Shown: one piece after another, positions 15,953-26,042 of the stretch | Numbering within the stretch: the stretch's first letter is position 1 | Layout: each line of letters starts with the position of its first letter | Origin: an uncultured Pseudomonadales bacterium | GTDB taxonomy: Bacteria > Pseudomonadota > Gammaproteobacteria > Pseudomonadales > Pseudohongiellaceae | Assembly (NCBI GenBank): GCA_947259995.1 | Contig: CAMYOK010000002.1 | Location: 1,156,881 to 1,220,880, forward strand | Length of the DNA stretch: 64,000 bases | Direction of reading: 5' to 3' | The notes under the pieces: model-generated | What the model was told of the DNA's origin: nothing | Seen by the model: the letters and a program-made list of their open reading frames with translations, nothing else | The model's database searches: none | Made by a program: the position numbers and the translations under genes

Positions 15953-17932
15953 ATGAGCCATAGGGATAGCGAAAGCATAGAAGTTGATCGCTGGAAAAAG
16001 AAATTTCTAGATGCACTGGAAGTGCATGATACTCGTGAAAAATCCCTCATCAATCGCATTAAACTCCTTCGTAGAGGCCTAGTAGGCGTCAGTCTTGCCG
16101 GTGATGGCCTAGATGCTGGGCTTGACCGGGAGCTCACCTCTCTTCGCGCCACCCTTCGTTCACAAGACTCAGAATCGGGCATCGAAGTCCTCTTAGAGCG
16201 CATCGAAAGATCGGTGCTGCGCTTAGATACTCGCAAAGAGCAAAGCAACCACTCCATGCACAACGCGCTGACATTAAGCGTAAAACAACTTCTAGAGCTG
16301 CCATTGCCACGCGATCTTAAGCGTGGCGCTAAGCAATACCAAAAGAAACTCAACTCACACTTCAAAGACCCACAAAGTCATCCGGCCCTAATTGTAGATT
16401 TTCTCGAATTGCTGCGCTTGGTGATTCGCGAACTGGCTCAAACCAATGAGCCTGGGGCGTCGCGGCAAGAATCTGGGTTCTGGGCTCGTCTTTTTTCCGG
16501 TAGCGCAGAGAAAGCGCCAACCGCTCCAACAGCAGCAAGTAATGACACTCCTAAACCTGTCGCAAAAGTTATCAAAGAGCCAATGCACAAGCAGGACGAA
16601 CCGGAGCAATTTGCAGAAGACGTCTTAGGCGAGGCCCCCAAAGTTGTGAATGCGGCTATGGACGCAGCGCCGGGCTCGAAAACTGCCAATGCAGCAGATT
16701 TAGAAGCAGAGAGTGCCGCCTCGCCCTCTCTGAGCAATGATATTGCTCCTGACCCCTTAGCTGAGTCGTCAGAAGAACACGATCGTGACGCTGCGATAGC
16801 GCAGACACAGTCATCGGTTAGGGAGCCTACCGAGGCCGAACCAGTCTTTTCAGTAATCGCTAATCATGCCGAACCGGCTCTGCTGCGGATCCTAGAAAAT
16901 ATCTATGTGCCCGAAAAATCCAATGCGCTTGCGGCTAAGGTGCGAGCGAGAATTGAGAAAGGCTTGAACTGGTACGAATTCGTTGCTGTCTTGGAAGACA
17001 TCTATGCATTGATAAGCGCGGCATTAGATGAGGAGCGCACAGAGTTTCAGCGATTCTTGAACGAGCTCAATCAAAGCCTTGGGCAAGTGCAAGAATACGT
17101 GCACTTCTCCAAAGAGCAGGACGACGCTTCGCGAGAGTCAGAACGTGCACTTGATGAGGCAGTTCGCACGCAAATAAGTGAGATAAGTGATTCTGTGCAA
17201 GTCGCAGAGAATATCGGCGATTTGAAGCTTGCAGTACAAGGCCAGTTGGGCAGCATTCTGTCGTCTATGGATATATTTAAAGACATGAAGCGCCAGCAAC
17301 AAGAAAGCGCCCATGAGCACAGCCTTGAACTGGAAGCGCGATTGGCGGGACTAGAGCAAGAGTCCAAAGAGTTACGCGTGCATCTTGCTCGGCAAGAGAA
17401 GCTGGCAAGTAGTGATGCTTTAACTGAGCTGCCTAATCGAGCTAGCTATGATCAACGGGTTCGAGAAGAGGTTGCGCTGTGGCGAACAAGATTCGCAGAG
17501 GACCCAAGCGCAAGCCTATGTATGGGGATTGGCGATGTTGATCATTTTAAACACATCAATGACACTTATGGTCATTTGGCTGGGGATAGGGTCTTGAAAA
17601 TCCTAGCAAAACAAATATCAGGCCAGTTGGGAGATGAGAATTTCGTGGCGCGCTATGGTGGCGAAGAGTTTACCATTCTCATGCCTGGCCTATCCTTACA
17701 GGAAGCAGAGGCATTGTTGACGCAAGTACGAGAAAAGATCGAACACTGCCCTTTCCACTTCAAAGAGAAACAAGTACAAATCACTATGTCGTTTGGCCTT
17801 TCCGAGTTCTCAGAAGCGGACACCCCGGAGAAAGTGTTTGATCGAGCTGATAAGGCTCTGTATCAAGCGAAAGAAGGGGGGCGTAACAAGGTGTGTGCCG
17901 CCAAGCCCCAAAATCTAGCTCCCAAAGCCTAA
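15953..17932 (+). CDS. Diguanylate cyclase, DgcH-like
   Basis: A 659-residue soluble protein. A charged helical N-terminal region (1-165) and an acidic low-complexity linker (about 170-300) precede another helical/coiled-coil part (about 300-485). A C-terminal GGDEF domain follows with ARYGGEEFTIL (active GGEEF, about residues 569-573). The allosteric I-site (RxxD) position reads GDEN, so product inhibition by c-di-GMP is probably lost. Position next to dsbA and cytochrome c4 matches the pseudomonad DgcH locus. No transmembrane segment is seen. Confidence 0.9.
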   Translation: MSHRDSESIEVDRWKKKFLDALEVHDTREKSLINRIKLLRRGLVGVSLAGDGLDAGLDRELTSLRATLRSQDSESGIEVLLERIERSVLRLDTRKEQSNHSMHNALTLSVKQLLELPLPRDLKRGAKQYQKKLNSHFKDPQSHPALIVDFLELLRLVIRELAQTNEPGASRQESGFWARLFSGSAEKAPTAPTAASNDTPKPVAKVIKEPMHKQDEPEQFAEDVLGEAPKVVNAAMDAAPGSKTANAADLEAESAASPSLSNDIAPDPLAESSEEHDRDAAIAQTQSSVREPTEAEPVFSVIANHAEPALLRILENIYVPEKSNALAAKVRARIEKGLNWYEFVAVLEDIYALISAALDEERTEFQRFLNELNQSLGQVQEYVHFSKEQDDASRESERALDEAVRTQISEISDSVQVAENIGDLKLAVQGQLGSILSSMDIFKDMKRQQQESAHEHSLELEARLAGLEQESKELRVHLARQEKLASSDALTELPNRASYDQRVREEVALWRTRFAEDPSASLCMGIGDVDHFKHINDTYGHLAGDRVLKILAKQISGQLGDENFVARYGGEEFTILMPGLSLQEAEALLTQVREKIEHCPFHFKEKQVQITMSFGLSEFSEADTPEKVFDRADKALYQAKEGGRNKVCAAKPQNLAPKA

Positions 17933-18028
17933 ATAACCTCCTTTACCGCCTATAAAACAAACTTTTTTTAAGCAAAGGCAGTCTTAGTCTCGTTTCGAGA
18001 ATAAATTCACTGTTTTGCGTTGGAATCC

Positions 18029-19354
18029 ATGAGTACATCGTCGCTAAGTTTACAGAGCATCGGGCAATCTTTACTAACAAGGCTGCCGCCCAGTATCAGC
18101 ACTCTATTACAGGGTAATGCAGCTGCCCGCCTGCTTAAAAAAGCCGACGCCATACTCTTAGTGTTTGAAGATAAGCTCTATAACCTAAGTAATGGGCAAT
18201 GGAGGTCGATACAAACTTCGGCTGAGCAGCATCTGCACGCTGTCATTGCACAGGCTGCCCATGAGTTACTCAGTGAGCGTGAAGAGTCCCCTTCTATACT
18301 TCTATTACTGCCGCCGCAAACGTTCATCGCCACGCAAGTGAATATGCCCGGTATAAGCAAAGATAGTTTGCGCTCTGCATTGCAATTGCAGTCCTCGGTT
18401 CTGCTGCCAAGTTATGAATCGCCGCTGCTATTTGCTGTGAACCCGCATACCGAACTCAATGCAAACCCGGACGTCGTTATCTGGAGTGACGAAAACCTCC
18501 TAGACTCGCTCTATACGGAATTCGCTGAACAAGACCTATTCTTGCTAGGGGTAATGCCAAGAAACATCGCTGCCGCTCAGTGGCATAAAAAAGACGGCAA
18601 ATTATTACTCGTAGAAGAGGACAGCGATAGTATCACCCTTCTTGTTTACCAAGATGCAGTGCTGAGCGAGTTTCAGCAGGTAAAGCGCTCGGACCTAAGC
18701 GATGCGGATTTTTTAAGGCAGTGGCAAGAAACGCTTGCTGACTTAACGACTGTTGTCGATGAGCAATTGAATATTACTAGCGCCGAGCCTTACTGTGCCA
18801 TGAAAGCCAGCGAGCTCGCACACACAGAATATAGCTTCATTCCCCAAGGTGCGCGGGATGTGTTGCAACAAAAGGAGAAAGGCAAACGCATAGTTTATGG
18901 CGTAGTCGCGGCAGTGGTCGTGACGCTTTTGGCGAGCTCACCTTTCTTACTGCAATCTGTGCAATTGATGCGTCTGCAATCCCAACTCAATAATTTGCAA
19001 ATGAACTCTACACAAGCCCGCGAGGATCAAGCGGCAGTACGTGATTTTGAAACGAGTTGGGGAGTGCTTAATGAGTTTCCACGTCAGCATATCCCTGATG
19101 TGTTATTGCAACTGCAGGCGGTGCTTACTCCCAACGTACTCACTTCTATGGAGATCACCGAGGGTAGTATAGAAATAGAAGGCGAAAGCGCAGACCCGCA
19201 AAGCCTACTGCAATTACTTGAACAGGATGCGATGTTTACAGGGGTCGACTTTGCACGTGCCACTAATAACAATCGCTATTACATAGAGATGCGTTTAAGC
19301 ACTGTTGACTATGACGCTTACCGACAACGCTATTTTCCAGATGTGAGGCGTTGA
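18029..19354 (+). CDS. gspL: Type II secretion inner-membrane protein GspL
   Basis: 441 residues: a cytoplasmic actin-like domain (about 1-270), one transmembrane helix (about 289-311, YGVVAAVVVTLLASSPFLL) and a periplasmic ferredoxin-like domain. GspL recruits the GspE ATPase to the inner membrane. The sequence is diverged; the call rests on this architecture plus its place before gspM and gspE. ATG 18029 is used; a TTG three codons upstream is open. It opens the T2SS operon, which is unusual because gspC-gspD normally lead. Confidence 0.8.
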   Translation: MSTSSLSLQSIGQSLLTRLPPSISTLLQGNAAARLLKKADAILLVFEDKLYNLSNGQWRSIQTSAEQHLHAVIAQAAHELLSEREESPSILLLLPPQTFIATQVNMPGISKDSLRSALQLQSSVLLPSYESPLLFAVNPHTELNANPDVVIWSDENLLDSLYTEFAEQDLFLLGVMPRNIAAAQWHKKDGKLLLVEEDSDSITLLVYQDAVLSEFQQVKRSDLSDADFLRQWQETLADLTTVVDEQLNITSAEPYCAMKASELAHTEYSFIPQGARDVLQQKEKGKRIVYGVVAAVVVTLLASSPFLLQSVQLMRLQSQLNNLQMNSTQAREDQAAVRDFETSWGVLNEFPRQHIPDVLLQLQAVLTPNVLTSMEITEGSIEIEGESADPQSLLQLLEQDAMFTGVDFARATNNNRYYIEMRLSTVDYDAYRQRYFPDVRR

Positions 19355-19361
19355 TTCGAAC

Positions 19362-19916
19362 ATGACAAAACGTGAAAAAAATATTCTTATTCTTGCGTCG
19401 GTGGTTGGCGTCGTTTTCATCCTGACCCAAGGTCTACCGGGAATCAGGTCGTTCTATGGCGAGCGTGATGAACGAATTAGCCAGTTGCAAACTGATGTAC
19501 AAAGAGAGCAGCGTCTCATTGAGGACGCAGAGCTGTGGAGCGAAAGGCGAGCTGCGGCTGAGCTACGGGGTACGGATCTTGGCGATCGGCTCTTTCAAGA
19601 TAACTCTATTCCTCTGATTAGTGCCAATATCCAAAGGCTAGTGCGTGAATATGCGAATGAGGCTGGAGTTAATATCACCTCAACTAAACTCGCTGAGTCG
19701 ATGTCTGCAGATGGCTGGCTGCTTGTAGAGCAAGAGCTATCAATACTGACAGACAGTCAAAGTAACATCATGGAACTACTAAACAGCATAGAGACATCTG
19801 ACCCATTGCTAGGGGTCAGTGACTTCAGCGTGCGCCGAAATCGCAATCAATACTCGGGCACTATCACAGTTGTAGGATTTAGTAGAAATAACAATGCCAA
19901 TGGAGCAGCAGACTAA
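19362..19916 (+). CDS. gspM: Type II secretion protein GspM
   Basis: 184 residues: a short cytoplasmic start, one transmembrane helix (about 7-26, ILILASVVGVVFILTQG), a coiled-coil stretch, then a small periplasmic domain. GspM partners GspL in the inner-membrane platform. It follows gspL by 7 bp and its end overlaps the earliest possible gspE start. Diverged sequence, but size and context are diagnostic. Confidence 0.8.
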   Translation: MTKREKNILILASVVGVVFILTQGLPGIRSFYGERDERISQLQTDVQREQRLIEDAELWSERRAAAELRGTDLGDRLFQDNSIPLISANIQRLVREYANEAGVNITSTKLAESMSADGWLLVEQELSILTDSQSNIMELLNSIETSDPLLGVSDFSVRRNRNQYSGTITVVGFSRNNNANGAAD

Positions 19917-21381
19917 CATCATGTCAGTTGAAAATATTAGCCTTCCGATGTTTGGACAACTCCTTGAGCCAGAGGGGATTGCTCCTGCGCAAAATTTTTC
20001 AACTTCCTATGAATTAGTATGCAATACGCTTCCGAGTATCGAGCTGCGCGCGAAGATCCGTTTCATCATGGGTGAGCTTGTGAAATTTCGTCGTGGTCAA
20101 GGCGATGAAGTATCGCGCTTAATGAAATATTGGCGTGCCGAACTTTCCCCGCAGATTGAGCAAGGCGATGATGTTTTCGTGTCCGGTTTTGAAGACGATG
20201 AAGAGTTAAAAGACCTCGCCTCGGAAGCGCCGATTATTCGTTTGGTGAATCATCTTTTTGCGCGAGCGATGGATTTAAACGCTAGCGACATACACTTTGA
20301 GCCAAATGAAAATCACCTCGATGTGCGTTGCCGTGTTGACGGTATTATGACGCGCATTGAAAGACTCCCTATCAAGATTCATACGGCAGTGGCGTCACGA
20401 TTGAAATTGATGGCGCGCTTAGATATTGGTGAGAAACGTTTGCCACAAGATGGTCGGATCGATTCTCGCATTGGCAATAAGCAGCTAGACATGCGTGTTT
20501 CGACTTTACCCGGCGTACATGGCGAGTCAGTGGTGCTACGGATTCTTGACCGCAGTGACACCGCTGTCAGTTTGCAACAGTTAGGTATGCCAGAGGAGAT
20601 TCTTGGTAAATACCAGCAATTAATCACGCAGCCGCACGGCATGATTCTGATTACCGGTCCAACTGGTAGCGGTAAAACGACAACGCTTTATGCCACGCTT
20701 GAAAAAATCAACAGCGAAAAACAAAAGATCATTACAGTCGAGGACCCAGTCGAGTACCAGCTAGAGGGCATTACTCAGATACAAGCCAACTCAAGCATTG
20801 GCTTAAGTTTTGCCGCGGGTCTTCGCTCAATTGTTCGGCAAGACCCGGACGTGTTGATGGTCGGGGAGATTCGTGACCATGAGACCGCAGAAATCGCGAT
20901 CGAATCTGCACTTACTGGACACTTGGTATTCTCTACTCTGCACACCAATGATGCTGCAGGCGCCGTTACGCGTATGCAAGACATGGGCGTCGAGGGCTAC
21001 TTGATAAGCTCTAGTGTTTTAGCGATCCAAGCGCAGCGTCTTGTCCGCCGCGTATGCGTTGATTGCAAAGTAGAGCAACCGCTTAGTAGTGATGAAGCCG
21101 CTGTATTAGATATCGATGCGCGGGACTACCCAGTGCTCTCTCGTGGCAAGGGCTGCGAACGCTGTGGTGGAAGTGGCTATCGTGGTCGTATCGGCTTATA
21201 TGAATTGTTAGTGATGTCCGATGCAATTAGACATCATGTGGCCACGGGAGCGGATGCCAACATCATTCGTGAACAGGCTATAAAAGAAGGCATGAAAACC
21301 CTGCGACAAGACGCACTAGAGAAACTTGCCGCTGGACTTACCACGCCAGAAGAAGTCGTGAGGGTAACGCGCGCGATATGA
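19894..21381 (+). CDS. gspE: Type II secretion ATPase GspE
   Basis: Up to 495 residues. This hexameric ATPase powers pseudopilus assembly. Walker A GPTGSGKTTTLYATL, the Asp box EDPVEYQLEGITQIQ, Walker B DPDVLMVGEIRDHETA and the His box LVFSTLHTNDAAGAVTRM are intact, as is the zinc-binding tetracysteine loop (RRVCVDCK and GCERCGGSGY). The start is uncertain: ATGs at 19894, 19900 and 19921 are all possible, the last removing the overlap with gspM. It overlaps gspF by 4 bp. Confidence 0.96.
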   Translation: MPMEQQTNIMSVENISLPMFGQLLEPEGIAPAQNFSTSYELVCNTLPSIELRAKIRFIMGELVKFRRGQGDEVSRLMKYWRAELSPQIEQGDDVFVSGFEDDEELKDLASEAPIIRLVNHLFARAMDLNASDIHFEPNENHLDVRCRVDGIMTRIERLPIKIHTAVASRLKLMARLDIGEKRLPQDGRIDSRIGNKQLDMRVSTLPGVHGESVVLRILDRSDTAVSLQQLGMPEEILGKYQQLITQPHGMILITGPTGSGKTTTLYATLEKINSEKQKIITVEDPVEYQLEGITQIQANSSIGLSFAAGLRSIVRQDPDVLMVGEIRDHETAEIAIESALTGHLVFSTLHTNDAAGAVTRMQDMGVEGYLISSSVLAIQAQRLVRRVCVDCKVEQPLSSDEAAVLDIDARDYPVLSRGKGCERCGGSGYRGRIGLYELLVMSDAIRHHVATGADANIIREQAIKEGMKTLRQDALEKLAAGLTTPEEVVRVTRAI

Positions 21382-22586
21382 GTGCAGCCTATTATCAATA
21401 TCAAGCTTACGATGCTCAGGGCAATGTGCAGACTGGTCAAGTCAACGCAGAGTCAGAGCGCGAGGCGTTGAAAATCTTACAGGGCAAAAAACTAATCCCT
21501 GTGAAGATTTCTCGTGCGGGCCAGGAAGGCAATCGCGGTATTACTAAGAAGCGCATTAAGAATAGCGACCTGCTCGATTTCACTACCGGCCTGTGCACGC
21601 TGGTCGAAGCGCGAGTGCCATTAGATAAAGCCTTGCGCCTTTTAGAAGGCATTACCGAATCTGCGGCCATGCGCCAATTGGTCATCACGATGCGGCGCGA
21701 TGTCAAAGAAGGCAGAAGCCTTGCCGAGTCCATGGAGACGCGGCCAGAGGTGTTCTCCAAGATGTATATCAACATCGTTCGCGCTGGGGAAGAAGGCGGA
21801 ATTCTGCATCAACTTTTGCCAGATCTCGCAGACTTTCTTGAAACTAACGCTAAGAATCGCCAAGCGATCGTATCCGCAATGGTGTATCCCATAGTCTTGC
21901 TAGTTACCGGGATTATTTCGGTGTTTCTTTTGCTGGCATTTGTGGTGCCGCAGTTCGCTATTATGTTCGAGGATGCGGGCACGCAGATCCCTGCCTCAGC
22001 GGCTTTTCTTTTGGCGTTGAGTGAAGGCATACAGAGCTACGGGTATTTGTTAATCGTGTTTGTTGTTGCGTTTATCGCTTGGTGGAAGTGGCTAGACCAA
22101 GATGCGGGGCGCAAATTGCAAAAACACGAATTCTTACTAAGAGTCCCTTTGCTTGGGGCCTTATTGCTTTATAAAGACTGCGCGGTTTTCTCTAGAACAC
22201 TTGGCGCCTTATTGGTGGCTGGCATTCCTCTGATACGTGCCTTGCGAGTGTCACGAGAGGTGGTCAGTAATACCGATATCGCACAGCATTTAGAGCAAGT
22301 AGAGGATGACGTACGATCTGGTTCTGGCCTAGGAATTTCCTTGGAGAAAACGAATCGCTTCCCTACCCTATTGCATCAGTTAGTAACGGTCGGTGAAGAG
22401 TCCGGGCGCACAGGTAGTATTTTGTTGAAGACGGCCGCAAGCTTTGACACCTATGTTAAGAACCAAATGTCGAGCCTCGTTTCGGCCTTGCAGCCAGCCT
22501 TAATTCTATTTCTTGGCATCGCGGTGGGTGGGATTACCATCACGATGCTTTCGGCAGTGTTCAGTATGAATGCTGTTGATTTCTAA
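21378..22586 (+). CDS. gspF: Type II secretion inner-membrane platform protein GspF
   Basis: 402 residues with two cytoplasmic repeat domains (T2SSF domains, about 70-190 and 270-395) and three transmembrane helices (about 168-190, 220-240 and 375-398). Typical blocks are FTTGLCTLVEARVPLDKAL and RTLGALLVAGIPLIRALRV. It couples GspE to the pseudopilus. The start ATG overlaps the gspE stop by 4 bp. Confidence 0.96.
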   Translation: MSAAYYQYQAYDAQGNVQTGQVNAESEREALKILQGKKLIPVKISRAGQEGNRGITKKRIKNSDLLDFTTGLCTLVEARVPLDKALRLLEGITESAAMRQLVITMRRDVKEGRSLAESMETRPEVFSKMYINIVRAGEEGGILHQLLPDLADFLETNAKNRQAIVSAMVYPIVLLVTGIISVFLLLAFVVPQFAIMFEDAGTQIPASAAFLLALSEGIQSYGYLLIVFVVAFIAWWKWLDQDAGRKLQKHEFLLRVPLLGALLLYKDCAVFSRTLGALLVAGIPLIRALRVSREVVSNTDIAQHLEQVEDDVRSGSGLGISLEKTNRFPTLLHQLVTVGEESGRTGSILLKTAASFDTYVKNQMSSLVSALQPALILFLGIAVGGITITMLSAVFSMNAVDF

Positions 22587-22608
22587 ATTTTAGCACCGGA
22601 GTGATACT

Positions 22609-24741
22609 GTGAACGTAATAAGACCATTGGCACTTCTTAGTTTGGCGATCGGATTAGCCTCATGCGCCAACCTACCCTCAGATACCACGAACACCTCCGC
22701 GCGAAATACGGTGCGCACGGCAAACTCGCAATCTCATGTGAGTGATACATCTGCCAGCGCAGCAACGATTGCCATGGAAGCATCTCAGGCTGCTGAACAA
22801 AGCCAGCTCATTTCTGAAATCAATCGCAATGGTATTGTGGCCAACCCAAACTATCCCGATACTCGCCCTACGCCGGTCAATGCAACGGCAGACAATGAAG
22901 TGGAGCTCAACTACGAGCAGACTGACTTGCGAGTGATCCTGGAAGAACTCGCGGATGCATTGGATCTAAGCATCATTATTGACCCAAGTATCGATGATAG
23001 AGTCAGTCTACGTACGTCGGCTAATCGCCCTTTGACCCAGAATGATATCTGGCCTTTAGTGCGACTGTTGACTCGCCAAGCAGGCATCAGCCTAGAGCGT
23101 TCTGGCAATATTTACTATGCTCGCCGCCAGCAAAGTAATATCCCAGTTGAGATTACCACGCCAGCAACGAGCGCCAATGCCATCGCCAATGTGATCATGC
23201 AAATAACGCCGTTGACTTATATATCGATCGAATCGGCAATCGAAATTCTAACTCCGTTAGTAGGCAATGATGGCACAGTTGTTAGGGTCTCTAACAATAA
23301 TACACTAGCCATTACTGCGACCTCTTCTCAGTTAAGTCGCATTAACGAACTTCTAGAAATAGTGGATGCTGATCCATTTCAGAACCAAGGCTTACATCTC
23401 TATCCACTGACTTACGCTAGTGCGGCAGACTTGGCGACCGAGTTAACAGAAATCTTAGAACTTATTGAAGGTCGAAATCCTTCTTACCAAGTGAAAGGCT
23501 TGGAGCGCATCAATGCAGTACTAGTGACAGCGCCGGCTAGCCGCGGTTTTGAGGAAATAAGCCGTTGGGTACGCTTATTGGATGCCGACAGCCAAGAGCA
23601 GGCTGAACAGTTATTTCATTATCGAGTGAAAAACCTCACGGCACTTGAGTTAGCAGATACCTTAACCAAGGTTTTTGAGATCGATGAAGAAGATGAAAAT
23701 TTGCGCCGTCCTAATCAAGCGGGTGCAACCGAGACGGTTGAAGTGATCACCCCCGAAGGCGACACGATAAGCCGTACCGTCCCTTCTCTGCAGGGTGCCT
23801 CGGTTGGTGGTGGGAACACACAAGTAGTCTCAGCCAACTTAAAGGTGAATATCGTCGCAGATGAGGCCACCAATAGTTTGCTTATCCGTGCAAACCCAAG
23901 AGACTACCGCCAATTGCTGGCCACTATTAGTCAATTGGACTCGGTTCCCCTGCAGGTAATGATCAACGCGGTAATTGCCCAGGTGACGCTCACTGACGAA
24001 ACCCGCTTCGGGGTAGATTGGTCGCGCGTCGCCGACAATGCGGTCACTAACGATATCTCGACAACTAGTAATACAGGTTTTCTACCAAGCAGCGGCTTAG
24101 GGGGTCTTTTATTCACCAAGTCTTTCGTCGATGGCGCAGCGCGCGTAGAAGCAACGCTGGAAGCGATTGCCACCAACAATGAGGTTAATCTGTTAGCGAG
24201 GCCCTCGTTGACTGTGATCAATAATATGGAAGGCGAGATCAAGATAGGATCACGTGTGCCCGTACAGTCTGGTTCTACTACTACTCAAACGGGTGACAAC
24301 ATCATTAGCAATATTCAGTATCTAGATACTGGTATCGAGTTACTTATTACTCCTCGTATTAATGATGATGGCGTTGTGAATATGACAATCTCGCAAGGGC
24401 TCTCTTCGATTCAAGAGGCCGCCGGTATTGAGGGCAACCCGATCTTCGACAACCAAGAAATCACCACGAGCATCGTTGTGCGCGATGGAGAGAATGTTGT
24501 GTTAGGTGGGCTTATTCAGTCGACTAATTCAGACCTAAATACTGGTGTACCCGGATTAAATAGAATACCGGTAGTGGGTAAGCTGTTCTCTTACCAACAA
24601 GATACTGACGAGCGTAAAGAGTTATTCATCGTATTGCGCCCAGAGATTATCGATTTGAATGACAGCAACAGCGTTCAATATCAGGAGATATTGAGCCGCT
24701 TTGAGTTAGCTGTTGAAATGTTTGAAGAAGCTGGGCTTTAG
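22609..24741 (+). CDS. gspD: Type II secretion outer-membrane secretin GspD
   Basis: 710 residues. The start region has a lipobox (GLASC), so the secretin is probably a lipoprotein that may reach the outer membrane without a separate pilotin. An N0 domain (about 100-185) precedes three N1-N3 repeats and the secretin domain (about 470-690), with the VPVQSGS and VPGLNRIPVVGKLF signatures. It starts at GTG, with GGAG 8 nt upstream. It forms the channel through which folded exoproteins leave. Its place after gspF, not after a gspC gene, is atypical. Confidence 0.95.
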   Translation: MNVIRPLALLSLAIGLASCANLPSDTTNTSARNTVRTANSQSHVSDTSASAATIAMEASQAAEQSQLISEINRNGIVANPNYPDTRPTPVNATADNEVELNYEQTDLRVILEELADALDLSIIIDPSIDDRVSLRTSANRPLTQNDIWPLVRLLTRQAGISLERSGNIYYARRQQSNIPVEITTPATSANAIANVIMQITPLTYISIESAIEILTPLVGNDGTVVRVSNNNTLAITATSSQLSRINELLEIVDADPFQNQGLHLYPLTYASAADLATELTEILELIEGRNPSYQVKGLERINAVLVTAPASRGFEEISRWVRLLDADSQEQAEQLFHYRVKNLTALELADTLTKVFEIDEEDENLRRPNQAGATETVEVITPEGDTISRTVPSLQGASVGGGNTQVVSANLKVNIVADEATNSLLIRANPRDYRQLLATISQLDSVPLQVMINAVIAQVTLTDETRFGVDWSRVADNAVTNDISTTSNTGFLPSSGLGGLLFTKSFVDGAARVEATLEAIATNNEVNLLARPSLTVINNMEGEIKIGSRVPVQSGSTTTQTGDNIISNIQYLDTGIELLITPRINDDGVVNMTISQGLSSIQEAAGIEGNPIFDNQEITTSIVVRDGENVVLGGLIQSTNSDLNTGVPGLNRIPVVGKLFSYQQDTDERKELFIVLRPEIIDLNDSNSVQYQEILSRFELAVEMFEEAGL

Positions 24742-24764
24742 TTTACAAAAGTTAAGGAGACAAC

Positions 24765-25172
24765 ATGAAGCAATCTATACAAGCACGCCAGCAAGCCGGT
24801 TTTACCATTATTGAGCTATTAATCGTAATGGCAATTCTTGGCATGCTGGCTGTAATGGTGGCACCAAATTTATTTAACAAAGCCGATGGCGCCCGTCATG
24901 ACGCTGCACTTTCACAGATCTCTGCGATAGGCTCTGCTCTTGCGACGCATCGCTTAGATGTTGGGCAGTATCCTGACGAGCTAGAGGGCTTAATGGAGAA
25001 CACTACCGGTCGCTCTACTTGGGATGGCCCCTACCTAAATAAAGATGTGCCAATGGACCCATGGGGCAATGATTACATCTATAGCTCTAGTGGTAGCAGT
25101 TACACTCTGATCTCCTATGGAGCTGATGGGCGCGCTGGCGGTGAGGGCAATGACGCCGACGTCAGCAACTAG
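24765..25172 (+). CDS. gspG: Major pseudopilin GspG
   Basis: 135 residues. Prepilin signal QQAG, cleaved before FTIIELLIVMAILGM with the conserved Glu5; then the GspG core (ALATHRLDVGQYPDELEGL, WDGPYLNKDVPMDPWGNDY). It forms the T2SS pseudopilus shaft after cleavage by a prepilin peptidase encoded elsewhere. The 3' end overlaps gspH by 23 bp. Confidence 0.97.
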   Translation: MKQSIQARQQAGFTIIELLIVMAILGMLAVMVAPNLFNKADGARHDAALSQISAIGSALATHRLDVGQYPDELEGLMENTTGRSTWDGPYLNKDVPMDPWGNDYIYSSSGSSYTLISYGADGRAGGEGNDADVSN

Positions 25173-25647
25173 TAAGAAACAAAGCGGATTTACACTCCTA
25201 GAGCTGCTGATTGTTCTGGCAATCTTAGCGATGGGAAGCGCGCTGTTGATTCCCAATCTTGGAGGGATGAGTGGGCGGACGTTTAACGCCCAAGTGCGTG
25301 AGGCGACGGCGCTACTGAACTATACGCGCCGCAATGCAGTGGTGCTTGGGCAGCCTGCGACCGCGAGCTTTTTTGCTAGCAGTAGTGTCGAAGTCGAGCA
25401 AACAGAAATTGAGGCGGCGCGCTCGGACTTAGGCCGCGATGATACTTGGACGGCAAGGGGCATAGCGTTGTCTTACCGTGATAGCACGGATCAAACTGTG
25501 CTGGTTGAAGATAGCGTCGACATAAGCTTCTTTCCCGAAGGGGGTAGCACTGGTGGCGCTCTAGTATTAAGTCTAGAGGAGCGGCAAGCAATCATTAGCA
25601 TCGATCCATTTTCTGGCAAAGTCCACACGGAGATTTTGGATGACTAA
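25150..25647 (+). CDS. gspH: Minor pseudopilin GspH
   Basis: 165 residues starting MTPTSATSKKQSG, with the prepilin site before FTLLELLIVLAILAM. ATG 25150 is chosen because GAGGG lies directly upstream and the leader then has normal length; the frame extends 11 codons further. It is a minor component of the pseudopilus. It overlaps gspG and gspI. Confidence 0.88.
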   Translation: MTPTSATSKKQSGFTLLELLIVLAILAMGSALLIPNLGGMSGRTFNAQVREATALLNYTRRNAVVLGQPATASFFASSSVEVEQTEIEAARSDLGRDDTWTARGIALSYRDSTDQTVLVEDSVDISFFPEGGSTGGALVLSLEERQAIISIDPFSGKVHTEILDD

Positions 25648-26041
25648 GTCTCTTAGGCGCAGCGGCCCAAAACAGCGTCAAAAAGGCTTTACGCTATTGG
25701 AGGTCATCGTCGCTCTGACGATTACCGCGATGGTGCTCGGTAGTCTGTTTTCCCTAGCCGCCGGAAGTAAACAGCTTGCGTACCGTTCCGATCAAAGTCT
25801 GCAACGTGCAGTGCAGGCTCGTGCCGCTGTAAATTTTGCACTTCTTGAAGATGAGTATTCAGAAGTCGAGCCAGCAATAGACAACGAGCGTTTTGATATT
25901 CGAGGCGAAGACTATCTCGACCCTGTACACCGCAAGACAGAACCTTTGAGCTATACACTGCAACATTACGCTGTGATCGATGAGCGAACTGACGAGCGCA
26001 TCGAGGGCACGCGATGGGTACGTCTTGAGTTGGCGCAATAA
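25640..26041 (+). CDS. gspI: Minor pseudopilin GspI
   Basis: 133 residues, cleavage in RQKG before FTLLEVIVALTITAM, and the GspI-like C-terminal ferredoxin-fold ending WVRLELAQ. In the family, GspI nucleates the GspI-J-K tip complex. It overlaps gspH by 8 bp and ends one base before the gspJ start. Confidence 0.88.
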   Translation: MTKSLRRSGPKQRQKGFTLLEVIVALTITAMVLGSLFSLAAGSKQLAYRSDQSLQRAVQARAAVNFALLEDEYSEVEPAIDNERFDIRGEDYLDPVHRKTEPLSYTLQHYAVIDERTDERIEGTRWVRLELAQ

Positions 26042-26042
26042 T

